Below are positions 51,688 through 60,007 of a stretch of 64,000 nt of DNA, in pieces. The stretch covers positions 19,223 to 83,222 of the forward strand of contig JADYZV010000031.1 in assembly GCA_020852965.1 (NCBI GenBank), given 5' to 3'. The translations under genes were made by a program, and so were the position numbers. The notes under the pieces are model-generated. The model made no database searches, was not told where the DNA came from, and saw only the letters and a list, made by a program, of their open reading frames with translations. This DNA is from Pirellulaceae bacterium. GTDB taxonomy: Bacteria > Planctomycetota > Planctomycetia > Pirellulales > Pirellulaceae. Numbering within the stretch: the first letter of the stretch is position 1; every line of letters begins with the position of its first letter.

Positions 51688-52731
51688 CTAACGGCGCATG
51701 AAAATATTCGATTTGCGCGGTGCAATCGCGGCGGGCGTGGCGTGGGACTCGGCGGCTGGACCCCATGAAGTTTCTGCTACTACCACAGTCGACTCGTGGC
51801 GGACTGCCACAGACTCTGGCGGGTTCGCGATGTGCTCGCCGAGGCCGGCTTGACTCAAGACCGTCACCGCGCTGCGCTCGTTACTCCCCACAAGCGTTTC
51901 TGCGACGTATCGGTCGGCGCTGGTCGAAGCGATACGCGTGACGATCTCGGCGAACTCGCGTCGCGTGGCATCGTCGAGGCGGTCGAGTCGCATTGCCAGT
52001 GCTTGTGCTGCGGAAGGATTCGTCTGGCAGACTTGCGAGATCTGTGAAATGAACTTCGACGTCTCGACAAAGTTGTAATCGGCAGTCTTACCGACAAAGG
52101 GACCAATGGAGCGAGTGAGCAGATCCGCGCCAAAGTTATCGACTTTCAAGAACACGTCCATCGTACCAACGATGTTCGGCTCTCCCGCAGCACCGCTACG
52201 ATCTTCGGTGCGCAGCAGGCAGACGCATCGCCCCGTTACTTTGCGCGGTGCCATCGTGCCTTCGTAGGTGCCATATCCCAAGTAGATGTGCAAGTTATTT
52301 TCGGAGTAGACCAAATCGCATTTGCAAGCAGTTCCCACTCCGTCGTCAGCCAAAAAGCTGACCGGGCTGGTTCGCTTGGCGGTGACTTTGGTGATCCCCA
52401 TCACTTCCCATATATTGACCATCACTTCCGGTCGACGCACCAAAAAGGTGAACATTTCAGGATCGCAGGCGATTTGTTGAGACGGCATGCGGCGGAAGTA
52501 GCTAGGATTGTCCAGCACTGCCCGCACTTCCTGGCTGATATTCGGGTTTAGCCTTTGCAGTGGCACTCCGCGAGCCGCTTGGTAACGTGCTTCGCGAGTC
52601 GACACCCCTTCGGGCTCCGCCTGTTCGGCCGCCATGCAGCGGCCTAGCGGACTAGCAACTATGCTAGCACCGGAGCAGACCAGCAGGCACAGCGTCAGAG
52701 CGAATCGCGTTGAGAAGCCTGTCCACTTCAC
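51688..52731 (-). CDS. Secreted conserved hypothetical protein, 347 residues
   Basis: A signal peptide is clear (STRFALTLCLLVCSGASIVA). The mature part has NPSYFRRMPSQQIACDPEMF, LVRRPEVMVNIWEVMGITKV, CKCDLVYSENNLHIYLGYGT and LKVDNFGADLLTRSIGPFVG, with several Cys residues (CKC, CVC) and a C-terminal helical region (QALAMRLDRLDDATRREFAE). This matches a planctomycetal secreted family known only as hypothetical. No catalytic motif was recognised. It is divergent from the HEAT-like gene; the shared upstream region contains a repeat element. Confidence 0.75.
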   Translation of the reverse strand: MKWTGFSTRFALTLCLLVCSGASIVASPLGRCMAAEQAEPEGVSTREARYQAARGVPLQRLNPNISQEVRAVLDNPSYFRRMPSQQIACDPEMFTFLVRRPEVMVNIWEVMGITKVTAKRTSPVSFLADDGVGTACKCDLVYSENNLHIYLGYGTYEGTMAPRKVTGRCVCLLRTEDRSGAAGEPNIVGTMDVFLKVDNFGADLLTRSIGPFVGKTADYNFVETSKFISQISQVCQTNPSAAQALAMRLDRLDDATRREFAEIVTRIASTSADRYVAETLVGSNERSAVTVLSQAGLGEHIANPPESVAVRHESTVVVAETSWGPAAESHATPAAIAPRKSNIFMRR

Positions 52732-52929
52732 CTAGATCACCTCGGCAGTAAGGAACCATGGTGATCTCACCATGTATCTCCCCCTGTTTTCGGCTAAGTA
52801 CGGCTGATTTCCTAAGACCAATTTGCCAAGGCGATCCAGGAACTTTTTCTCAAGTTGCCCTTGAATTAATCGCCGAATTTTGCAAGAAGACTTGTTGCCC
52901 GACGGTGGCAGTAGTTGAGACCACGATTT

Positions 52930-53027
52930 GTAGTGGACGTGGTGACGAGTCCCTAGCGCAAACGGTATCAACGGACTCGCGGGCCTCGTCCACTACAACA
53001 AACGGACTCGCGGGCCTCGTCCACTAC
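52930..53027 (+). repeat. Core of the GTAGTGGACG repeat family, copy D (no termini)
   Basis: GTAGTGGACGTGGTGACGAG at 52930 is followed by two copies of a 27-bp unit AACGGACTCGCGGGCCTCGT + CCACTAC (52970-52996 and 53001-53027). The CTAG-ended termini of copies A-C and F are missing. It lies in the 368 bp divergent gap before the HEAT-like gene; the rest of that gap shows nothing else. Confidence 0.75.
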
Positions 53028-53099
53028 GGTACGGGCTCTTTAGCTCGACTAGCTACCCTAATATGTCATCCTCCTTCCTTCCACCCGAGCAGTAGATCC

Positions 53100-54467
53100 T
53101 TGGAGCGACTCGACCTCAATTTCCGAGCCGAACCAGCCCGTGCACCGGCTACTAGCTTTCCGCTAGGCTGGTTTATGTGGTGTTTGGTTGGCCTCGCGGC
53201 CGGCTACGGAGTGTGGTGGGGGAGTCGATACTATTTAGCACGCCGTCTCAGCGATCAACTGGCGACGGCGCAATCCCCAAGCGATGCTTTCCTAGCGCTC
53301 GAAGGCTTGTTGATGCTCGACTCGGCCGCGACGCTCGAAATAGCGCGAGGTCTACAGCACCCCAATACGCAGATCGCCCGCACCGCCTACCGCACCTTAG
53401 ATGCGCAGATTACCGGTTGGTCACAGTTAGAAGGCTCGATTGCCGCAGCTCGTATGCGCACGCTGGCACAACGCCTGTGCGATCTCCCTGAGAGCACTCC
53501 TCCAGACAACTTGGTATTGGCGAGCAGTCTTGCCTCGCGCATCTTCAGCTTATGTCTCGAATTGGACGATCCGCAACTGGGGCCCGTCATGACCGCCTGC
53601 GAAACGGTATTTCAGCGCATCGGCAAATCGCCGGCGGTTGCTCTGGCCAGCGCGCCGGCTGCGTCAAATCCGACTGTCGTCAGCGGAGCCGACCTAGAGC
53701 AGCTTGGACAGGAGATCAACGCCCTGAGACCCCCGCCACCGCTGAAAAGTTCGAGCCAAGGTGAGTTTACGTTGCGCGATGATGGGCTCGTGGCCCCTAT
53801 CGCTCCGCGGGAGGTTGTCCATAGTTCGACCAGCGCTCCGACGGCCAAAGTACAATTCCTCACAGCAGCCACTCGGCAGCGCGCTGAGCCAGATGACAGT
53901 AGACAGAGTGCATCGGCATCGCTCTCTGACGACGTACCCACCTCGTTCTCAATGAGCGATGATGCCGAGCCCACGCCACAACCGTCACTCGTTCACGGAC
54001 CCGCGAGCGTAGACAGTCAACCGCTGGCGGAAATGCGTCGTATGAAGCTGGATGTAAACATCGAAAACATCCAACAGCTTGAGATCGATCAGCTCGTGCG
54101 GCTCTTGCCCAGTCAGCAGCCGCGGGTTGCTCAAGCCGCCGCTCTTGCACTTCGCTCCCGTGGATTCTCCGATGATCATCTAGCACTCGCGTCCGAACTG
54201 GCCACCAGCCCACCGATGGAGCGTATACGACTACTGCATTCGATCGCCACACGAAGTGACTTGGAACCGCGTCAGTGGCTGTTGTGGATGGCCGAAGACG
54301 GTGAACCGGAAGTCAAGCAGCAAGCGGTCGCGCTACTCAGTTCCATGTCCCAAGACCTGGACATGCAGAGCAAATTGCGCCGGTTGCTAGCCCAAGAAAC
54401 CGACGAGAATGTAGCTCAAGCCCTACGCAAAGTCCTGGCCGCCCGCAACCCAAATTCCTTGCGGTAA
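53100..54467 (+). CDS. Membrane-anchored protein with HEAT-like helical repeats
   Basis: From a TTG at 53100 the protein has 455 residues. The frame is open back to 52758, but that part runs through the repeat element and is unlikely to be coding. One membrane helix lies near residues 20-38 (GWFMWCLVGLAAGYGVWWGS). Helical regions follow at about 45-160 (SPSDAFLALEGLLMLDSAAT, MRTLAQRLCDL) and 320-455 (IQQLEIDQLVRLLPSQQPRV, EVKQQAVALLSSMSQDLDMQ, ENVAQALRKVLAARN), with the periodicity of HEAT/PBS-lyase-like repeats. A Pro/Ser-rich disordered stretch separates them. Likely a scaffold; no enzymatic motif. The start is uncertain. Confidence 0.65.
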   Translation: MERLDLNFRAEPARAPATSFPLGWFMWCLVGLAAGYGVWWGSRYYLARRLSDQLATAQSPSDAFLALEGLLMLDSAATLEIARGLQHPNTQIARTAYRTLDAQITGWSQLEGSIAAARMRTLAQRLCDLPESTPPDNLVLASSLASRIFSLCLELDDPQLGPVMTACETVFQRIGKSPAVALASAPAASNPTVVSGADLEQLGQEINALRPPPPLKSSSQGEFTLRDDGLVAPIAPREVVHSSTSAPTAKVQFLTAATRQRAEPDDSRQSASASLSDDVPTSFSMSDDAEPTPQPSLVHGPASVDSQPLAEMRRMKLDVNIENIQQLEIDQLVRLLPSQQPRVAQAAALALRSRGFSDDHLALASELATSPPMERIRLLHSIATRSDLEPRQWLLWMAEDGEPEVKQQAVALLSSMSQDLDMQSKLRRLLAQETDENVAQALRKVLAARNPNSLR

Positions 54468-54473
54468 GCAACC

Positions 54474-54497
54474 GTAGTGGACGAGGTTACGAGTCCC
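54474..54497 (+). repeat. Half-copy of the repeat family core, copy E
   Basis: GTAGTGGACGAGGTTACGAGTCCC matches the left half of the core of copies B and F and begins 7 bp after the HEAT-like gene's stop. The right half is absent. Confidence 0.6.
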
Positions 54498-54503
54498 TCG
54501 CAC

Positions 54504-54629
54504 GATCCACCTTGTTGTACATAGGACCGAAGGTTCGGCCGATCGTCTAGCCCCGGCGGTAGGCCACCATCCACGTTGTTGCAATTAGGACCGAAGGTTC
54601 GGCCGACTATCTAGCCCCGGCGGTAGGCC
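54504..54629. repeat. Two direct repeats of about 61 bp with hairpins
   Basis: Units 54504-54565 and 54569-54629 share AGGACCGAAGGTTCGGCCGA, then TCTAGCCCCGGCGGTAGGCC. Each contains a CCGAA-GG-TTCGG hairpin, and the second also forms CCCCGGC-GGTAG-GCCGGGG at 54615-54633. No T-run follows. Confidence 0.85.
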
Positions 54630-54713
54630 GGGGTAGTAGATAGACAAACCAACACCTCATCGGGCCAACGGCCCAACAGATTTCCTACCTACGTTCTTCT
54701 GAAGAGAATTTCC

Positions 54714-54929
54714 CTGACCACTCCCGTTCAACTTCCCCAGGCTTTACACGGCAGTTTGTGCCTACGTTGTGGGCAGCAGCGGCTGGTGACCAGCGGCACT
54801 GGCTCGACCTTTCTCCTCTGCCAGCATGGAGTGCATCACCCCCCGTGGCCCAAGTATCCGCCACAGCCGATCCACCAATGCCCACACTTTAGTGAATTGG
54901 CCTCTTCCGCCGGAGCGTCCGAGCAGTGA
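54714..54929 (+). CDS. Small zinc-ribbon protein upstream of rlmN
   Basis: The frame ends at TGA 54927-54929, 10 bp before the rlmN start. It contains LCLRCGQQRLVTSGTGSTFL, then LCQHG, then PKYPPQPIHQCPHFSELA. The four Cys (C-x2-C ... C ... C) and the 'PKYPxQPxxxC' ending match a small planctomycetal protein type I have seen only as hypothetical. No ATG, GTG or TTG lies at a suitable place upstream. CTG 54714, with GAAGAG 7 nt before it, is the best start (71 residues), but it is uncertain and other non-standard starts such as CTG 54699 or ATT 54708 are possible. The tight spacing suggests co-transcription with rlmN. Confidence 0.5.
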   Translation: MTTPVQLPQALHGSLCLRCGQQRLVTSGTGSTFLLCQHGVHHPPWPKYPPQPIHQCPHFSELASSAGASEQ

Positions 54930-54939
54930 AGATAGTGAG

Positions 54940-55998
54940 ATGAAAACACCATTCGCCTCCGACGACGAACGTCTCCACCTGCTCGACCTTACCTCCGATG
55001 AATTGCGTCACTGGCTCGACGAACGTGGGTATCCCGCGTTTCGCAATGGGCAAATCTGGGCCTGGGTCATGCAGCGCCGCGCCGAGTCGTTCGATGGGAT
55101 GAGCGATTTGCCGAAGAAGCTGCGCGAGGAGCTCGACAGTAGCTTTCGCTTGTGGGCCGCTAGCGTGGCCGCGCATCAGAAGGCCGACGATGGTACAGAG
55201 AAGTTGCTGTTCGAACTGGCTGACGGCGGACGCATCGAGTGCGTGTTGCTGCGTGAAGAAGCTCGGCGTTCGATCTGCGTCAGCAGCCAAGTCGGCTGTG
55301 CGATGGGCTGCGTATTCTGCGCCAGCGGGCTCGAGGGCGTCGACCGCAATTTGTCGCGTGGCGAAATCCTCGAACAGATGCTCCGCTTGCAGCGTCTACT
55401 CCCCGAGGAGGAACGCCTGAGTCACATTGTCATGATGGGCATGGGGGAGCCGCTAGCCAATTTGGATTCGGTACTGGCCGCGCTCGAAGTGGCCCGTGAT
55501 CCGCAGGGTCTCGGTATCAGTCCGCGTCGTATCACGATCAGCACGGTGGGACTACCCGCAGCCATCGATCGCTTGGCAAAGTACGCTACGCCCTTTCACT
55601 TGGCCATCAGCCTGCATGCACCCAACAATACGCTGCGCGATCGCCTGGTGCCCGTCAATGCCAAGATCGGTATCGACGACATCCTCAGCGCGGCCGATCG
55701 CTACTTCGCCGCCACCGGTCGGCGTCTGACCTTCGAGTACGTATTGTTGGCGGGTATCAACGACACTCAGCAGTGTGCCCTCGAGCTCGTACGCTTGTTG
55801 CGCGGACGAGTGAGCATGTTAAACGTGATTCCCTACAATCAAGTCGCCGGGCTACCCTACGCGACTCCCAGCTCCGAGGCGATCCACAACTTCCGCAATT
55901 TCTTGTTAGAGGGGGGAATCAACATCATGTTTCGCCAGCGCAAGGGGGACGGTATCGACGCCGCCTGCGGACAACTGCGCCGCCAACGCGCCAACTGA
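54940..55998 (+). CDS. rlmN: 23S rRNA (adenine-2503) / tRNA (A37) methyltransferase RlmN
   Basis: From ATG 54940 the protein has 352 residues. The radical-SAM cluster motif is C-AMG-C-VF-C in SSQVGCAMGCVFCASGLEGV (about 115-134). Other family landmarks are LTSDELRHWLDERGYPAFRN, QIWAWVMQRR, ECVLLREEARRSICVSSQVG, HIVMMGMGEPLANLDSVLAA, ISTVGLPAAIDRLA, AISLHAPNNTLRDRLVPVN, VLLAGINDTQ, NVIPYNQVAGLPYATPSSEA, and near the end GDGIDAACGQL, whose Cys is the second catalytic Cys. It adds a methyl group to C2 of A2503 and of tRNA A37. The small zinc-ribbon gene lies just upstream. Confidence 0.96.
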   Translation: MKTPFASDDERLHLLDLTSDELRHWLDERGYPAFRNGQIWAWVMQRRAESFDGMSDLPKKLREELDSSFRLWAASVAAHQKADDGTEKLLFELADGGRIECVLLREEARRSICVSSQVGCAMGCVFCASGLEGVDRNLSRGEILEQMLRLQRLLPEEERLSHIVMMGMGEPLANLDSVLAALEVARDPQGLGISPRRITISTVGLPAAIDRLAKYATPFHLAISLHAPNNTLRDRLVPVNAKIGIDDILSAADRYFAATGRRLTFEYVLLAGINDTQQCALELVRLLRGRVSMLNVIPYNQVAGLPYATPSSEAIHNFRNFLLEGGINIMFRQRKGDGIDAACGQLRRQRAN

Positions 55999-56040
55999 GC
56001 CGAGTGATACAATGCAAGTAACCGTTCACGGAAATTCATC

Positions 56041-56199
56041 CTAGTGCATCAACCATTCTTAATTTGGGGGTTGGTCGTAGTGGACGAGGTTACGAGTCCC
56101 AAACGTATTACGAGTCCCAAACGGTTAACGATTCAAACGGGACTCGCGGGCTTCGTCCACTCCACTCAACCCTAACGTTAAATTGTGACGGAGTACTAG
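56041..56199 (+). mobile_element. CTAG-ended inverted-repeat element, copy F
   Basis: 159 bp from CTAGTGCATCAACCATTCTT to GACGGAGTACTAG. The core has GTAGTGGACGAGGTTACGAG, an extra TATTACGAGTCCC half (as in copy B) and GGGACTCGCGGGCTTCGTCC. It lies between rlmN and the DUF4058 fragment. Confidence 0.8.
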
Positions 56200-56248
56200 T
56201 CGCTGATCGCATACTAGTGCAAAGCCATAAGCACCGAAAGTTGTCACC

Positions 56249-56434
56249 ATGCCAAGTCCATTTCCTGGGTTTGATCGGTTCTTGGAAACCCCCGCCTTCT
56301 GGTCGGATTTTCATGCAACTTTTATCAACTATTGGCGTGAAGCGATCGCTGATGCCTTGCCGGGCGGCTATGAAGCCGGCATTGGTGATCGCGTCTACTT
56401 GATCGAGCACGATCCCGACAGCCCTGGACGTTGA
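56249..56434 (+). pseudogene. DUF4058-family N-terminal fragment
   Basis: The 61-residue frame begins MPSPFPGFDRFLETPAFWSD and continues FHATFINYWREAIADALPGG YEAGIGDRVYLIE. This is the conserved opening of DUF4058 proteins (MPSPFPGMDPYLE...), which normally have about 240-280 residues. The rest is missing; after SPGR the frame stops. It sits beside repeat element F, at the start of an eroded stretch. It is read as a truncated remnant. Confidence 0.65.
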
Positions 56435-56449
56435 GCTTAATTCAAACCG

Positions 56450-56782
56450 CTAACTTTGGTTGACTGATGACTTGACTCTATGGAACGGTGCGTCAATTAC
56501 GACTTCACCATCGAGTTCTCTCAGGTCGTTTTCTTCCCAACCGATATCCTCGAGCTCTCTTAGCTCGGAGCTGCGCATTCCTATTATAAATGAAGGCTCC
56601 TCGCCGCCAGAGACCGATGCCAACTGAGCGGTCAGTTCGATCAATGCTCGCGCTCGTTCCGGCTCAACGTCTTTCATCGTTTGTCGACGATCCAGTTTTT
56701 CCATCATCTCCCTGTATTGTCCGGGCGTGCAACACTGGCCGTGAGCGTCCTTGACGCCCAAGCAACCGCAGTCCAGCAGCAT
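56450..56782 (-). CDS. Hypothetical protein, 110 residues (possible fragment)
   Basis: The sequence has an N-terminal Cys-rich start (LLDCGCLGVKDAHGQCCTPG), a helical middle (REMMEKLDRRQTMKDVEPER) and FIIGMRSSELRELEDIGW, which recalls the 'TGxRxxEL' part of tyrosine recombinases, but the other recombinase motifs are missing. No confident family. The surrounding stretch is full of gene fragments, so it may be a relic. Confidence 0.35.
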   Translation of the reverse strand: MLLDCGCLGVKDAHGQCCTPGQYREMMEKLDRRQTMKDVEPERARALIELTAQLASVSGGEEPSFIIGMRSSELRELEDIGWEENDLRELDGEVVIDAPFHRVKSSVNQS

Positions 56783-57163
56783 CAGCGAAAAAAATGGAGC
56801 TTGATTACCTTCCTTGGTTGTTGTCCCGGTGAATTAGTCAGCAGTCCGTCGCCCAGCAGCCAGACACTGCCACTACGCTCGAATCGATCCTGTCCTATCG
56901 CTAGCGACGCGCAGTCGCCTCCTCCCTGAGCGGAGTGAGCCCCTTTGGAGACCCTGCGAAATGGCATTGCGCAACTCGCTGAATGCTTAATGACTGATAA
57001 CTCCCTTTATCATGCATTAAATGAAGGGACGTGGAAAGTAGACCACTTGTAGAACAGGCAGCTGGAAACTTGGTCGACTAGCTTCAGTAAAACAGCTGAC
57101 CAGGCGTCGAGATGTTGAACTGATAGGGCGTCACCCAGCAGACTCCCTAGCCGCGAGTAAGTC
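56783..57163. other. Intergenic region in the eroded stretch, 380 bp
   Basis: No supported gene, RNA or repeat seen. The last 40 bp precede the start of the next gene. Confidence 0.35.
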
Positions 57164-58807
57164 ATGTCCAAAACAAATTCCCTTTGTTGTACGGTTGTGC
57201 TTTCCCTTACATTATCTGCTCACGCAGCTGCCCAGGAGCCACTTTTGGCAGCCCAACGAAGCATGGCACACACCGAACAGTGCCTTCAAACGCTAGTTGG
57301 CGAGGCTACGTTTGACACATTCGGCGATATGGAAGGCTTGGAGGAACCAAGCGTACTGAGCACGGGGAACGCTAAAGTTTATTACGACCGCGGGAAGTAC
57401 CACTTGCGAATAAATATGGCTAAGCAACTGACCAAGTTTCGGTCTATTGATAAGGACGGAAAGGTACTAGACGAGGGCATCCACGACTCCAGATACGATG
57501 AAGTATTCGTCATCTTCGATGGAGAAGTCGCATACTCAATCGCTTTTTCAGAACGCATTAACCCTACGGGCTGCAGCGGTGAGATACATGATAGTTTTGA
57601 AGACGCAAATCGTATGAGTGGAGTTGCCGTCGACGACCCTGCCCATCTTTGGCGAAACGCTGGGGAAGTAGATTTCATCGTAGACAAGAGTGCCAAGAAA
57701 GAGCTTCTCCTGGACGATGTTAGAGTTCAGGCCGATGGTAGTACGACCATCGGCTTTCCGATTGCAAAATCACTGTCGCGAGTAGAGAAAGATTTAGACC
57801 CCAAACTGGGATTCCGGTCAAACGAGATGCGTATCTTCAATTCGGGAATCGCTCAGGCCGTTGCGCGGAGGCAGCTTTTCTGGGAGCGAGTCAATGACGA
57901 GCTTTTTGTAACTAAGCGTATCGATACAAACGTTTATGATGACTCGAAAATGCAAATCACATTCTGCTACACAAAATTCGAGCCGAATGTCGACATCGAT
58001 CCAAGACTCTTCACGATTGATTCTGTCGACATTCCCCATGGGACTAGGTTCATAAACCGACGAAAGAACAACGGCGAGCGTTTTCTCTGGAAGAGCGATG
58101 ACGGTCTGTCGTCAGAACGACAGGATTTGTCCAAGTATTTAGCGTTTGACCAAGAACACGCTGGAATCGTACTCGCTACAAAGGGGCGTTACCAGAAATA
58201 CGCATCGATTGAAGAATTGCCGCCATATCTTGAAGTTAGACGGACACAAGTCTTGGAAGAGATGGCCGCAGTTTGTGCATTAACGGAAGGTCAATTGGAA
58301 AAGCTGAGTGCAGCGATGCTACTACACGACTCCCATGTTCTAAAGGAAGCGAGGGAACTAGCCCGTCAAGTAAACGATAATCCGAGGATTCCTCAAGATG
58401 TAATGCGAGACTTTTTTTCTGCAACAGAATCGGTGAATGCGAAACTTAAACAAGGCTATTTCGCCGCGAATGGCATTGGCTACAAAGTGCTGACTGGTCA
58501 ACTCGATGAGGAGAGCTTGCAACTGTTTCAGAACCACCAGCAGCTCAGGTTTGTAGAACTCATGAATCAACGCCTTGGGTTGGATGAGAGCCAAAAGGAG
58601 ATACTGCGGGCGTTTGTCCACAAACATGCAACTGAGCACGGAGCCCTCCTATTTGAGCATCAAGCATTTTTTGAAGCTGTGTTGAGCAGTGACTTAAATA
58701 ATCTGCTGGATGAGGCAAGAGCCAATGCGCTCCTCCAAGAAACAAAGTACTCTAAAAGCGTCGGCGACTACTTCCGAGATGTGCCTAGTTCAACGTCCGA
58801 TAAGTAG
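57164..58807 (+). CDS. Secreted hypothetical protein, 547 residues
   Basis: A signal peptide (LCCTVVLSLTLSAHAAAQ) precedes a two-part protein. The first half (about 30-290) is beta-rich with LQTLVGEATFDTFGDMEGLE, VYYDRGKYHLRINMAKQ and FTIDSVDIPHGTRFINR, in the style of planctomycetal proteins that compute on 'inter-row' outer-membrane lipoprotein data. The second half (about 350-545) is helical with no membrane segment (VLEEMAAVCALTEGQLEKLS, LMNQRLGLDESQKEILRAFV), recalling LTXXQ/CpxP-like helices. Its base composition is A+T-richer than its neighbours. No family is assigned; the surroundings suggest an accessory gene. Confidence 0.65.
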   Translation: MSKTNSLCCTVVLSLTLSAHAAAQEPLLAAQRSMAHTEQCLQTLVGEATFDTFGDMEGLEEPSVLSTGNAKVYYDRGKYHLRINMAKQLTKFRSIDKDGKVLDEGIHDSRYDEVFVIFDGEVAYSIAFSERINPTGCSGEIHDSFEDANRMSGVAVDDPAHLWRNAGEVDFIVDKSAKKELLLDDVRVQADGSTTIGFPIAKSLSRVEKDLDPKLGFRSNEMRIFNSGIAQAVARRQLFWERVNDELFVTKRIDTNVYDDSKMQITFCYTKFEPNVDIDPRLFTIDSVDIPHGTRFINRRKNNGERFLWKSDDGLSSERQDLSKYLAFDQEHAGIVLATKGRYQKYASIEELPPYLEVRRTQVLEEMAAVCALTEGQLEKLSAAMLLHDSHVLKEARELARQVNDNPRIPQDVMRDFFSATESVNAKLKQGYFAANGIGYKVLTGQLDEESLQLFQNHQQLRFVELMNQRLGLDESQKEILRAFVHKHATEHGALLFEHQAFFEAVLSSDLNNLLDEARANALLQETKYSKSVGDYFRDVPSSTSDK

Positions 58808-58967
58808 CCGTTTCGTTCGCTTGTTACAGGGCAGAGCAGCGGTGACTATGAACGGTATCCAGACGAGCGTTCATGAATTGCCAAGGTGTGGCGGTATCAT
58901 TGGCTTACTTGAGTCCGCGATCGCACAACTCCAAGTCTCCTTTGCCTTTCTGTGCGTGTCAGGTATT

Positions 58968-59372
58968 CTAAGGTGGAAAGAGGCCAAATAGTGCCTCGGC
59001 CCTTCGGACTTCCAGTCGACGCTCTTGGTTGAACCGCAACAACTCGGTCGTTGCTCTACCGATTGCAGACTTTCCCACAATCGTTTGGCCGTCGACCTCA
59101 AAGTGGTCAGCCCAGCATTGGTCGCGCGGATGGAAAACCGGCACGACCGAACTGGTTTTGGGATCGCATGCTTCAATGCGGTCGGATTTATGCAGGTTGC
59201 AACTGGGGCAAGCTAAAGCCAAGTTCCCTAACACCGATTTTCCGCCGCGCGATTTTGGGAGAATATGCTCGACGTGAAAAGTCGCACCTTGTAGCGATTG
59301 ATGCATCATGCAATACTCGCATCGATCACGTGCCCGAGTGCGGACCTGGTGATCTTGGCTAGCCGCAATCAA
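58968..59372 (-). CDS. HNH endonuclease
   Basis: The 134-residue protein carries the HNH site at about 15-60: CEYCMMHQ, FHVEHILPKSRGGKSVLGNL and ALACPSCNLHKSD, with two CxxC zinc sites flanking the catalytic His. The C-terminal half has FHPRDQCWADHFEVDGQTIV, ATTELLRFNQERRLEVRRAE. This matches a stand-alone group common in cyanobacteria and Planctomycetes, whose DNA target is unknown. It overlaps the upstream small gene by 4 bp (ATGA), so the two are translationally coupled. Confidence 0.88.
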   Translation of the reverse strand: MIAASQDHQVRTRARDRCEYCMMHQSLQGATFHVEHILPKSRGGKSVLGNLALACPSCNLHKSDRIEACDPKTSSVVPVFHPRDQCWADHFEVDGQTIVGKSAIGRATTELLRFNQERRLEVRRAEALFGLFPP

Positions 59373-59587
59373 GGCTTGCGCCCCAACATCCGCAGCGCTT
59401 CAGCACGAATTAATGCAATGGACTCGCTCATCGCAACCATCGACTCGAGCTCTTCTCGCTCAGTCTCCGACAACTTCCCCTCGTTGTTGCGGTCCATAAG
59501 TTTTTGCATACGGCGATTGGTTCGGTCTGGAAATGAAAGTCGACTGACCGACTCAACCCAATCCGGTGACGCTTCGATGGTTGACAT
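59369..59587 (-). CDS. Small partner protein of the HNH endonuclease, 72 residues
   Basis: From ATG 59587 the protein starts MSTIEASPDWVESVSRLSFP and contains MQKLMDRNNEGKLSETEREE LESMV, then SIALIRAEALRMLG. Small helical proteins of this type are regularly encoded directly upstream of HNH endonucleases of the same group. The pair could be a toxin-antitoxin-like or regulatory unit, but that is inference from gene coupling. It overlaps the HNH start by 4 bp. Confidence 0.7.
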   Translation of the reverse strand: MSTIEASPDWVESVSRLSFPDRTNRRMQKLMDRNNEGKLSETEREELESMVAMSESIALIRAEALRMLGRKP

Positions 59588-59707
59588 TCGAGTGTTCCTA
59601 GCTTGCAAAGTAATAGCCAATCGCACTATTCTAATCGATTTGACGCAACATCGCATGAGTCATTCGCCAGGGATTTTATTTCACTTTCCGTCGTGAAATA
59701 AAAAATG

Positions 59708-59784
59708 ACGTCTCACGAGGACACACTGCGTCTCACGGGGACACACTGCGTCCGTGCGTCTCACGGGGACACACTGCGTCCGTG
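59708..59784. repeat. Tandem repeat GCGTCTCACGGGGACACACTGCGTCCGT
   Basis: One partial and two complete 28-bp units (59728-59755, 59756-59783) contain the GGGGACAC word. They lie upstream of the transposase relic and are likely related to its REP-type repeats. The remaining 59.6-60.0 kb stretch shows no gene. Confidence 0.85.
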
Positions 59785-60007
59785 AGGGGAATGACAATCT
59801 GCCGCTAGCTAGCAAATACATCGGTTCGACGAGGGTACTGTGACCCCGCCTGGAAAGTTTTTTGGAAAAACTGGCGAATTCTTGTAAGACACTGGGGCTC
59901 ATCTCCGTCTATTAGTGTCGGAATTTCTTCGACGCTCCCGCACCTGGATCTTTGCTTGCTAGCGGATGCTGGGCGGGATCACTCTGCCCTCTCTCGGAGA
60001 CCCTATC

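Noticed and set aside
54615..54633. CCCCGGC-GGTAG-GCCGGGG hairpin as a terminator
   Set aside because: No T-run follows on either strand, and the hairpin is part of a direct repeat.
56450..56782. Tyrosine recombinase
   Set aside because: Only a 'GMRSSEL' word resembles the family; the catalytic R-H-R-Y residues cannot be placed, so it is listed as hypothetical.
59700..59790. CRISPR-like array
   Set aside because: The 28-bp units are directly adjacent with no spacers and there are no cas genes; it is a simple tandem repeat.
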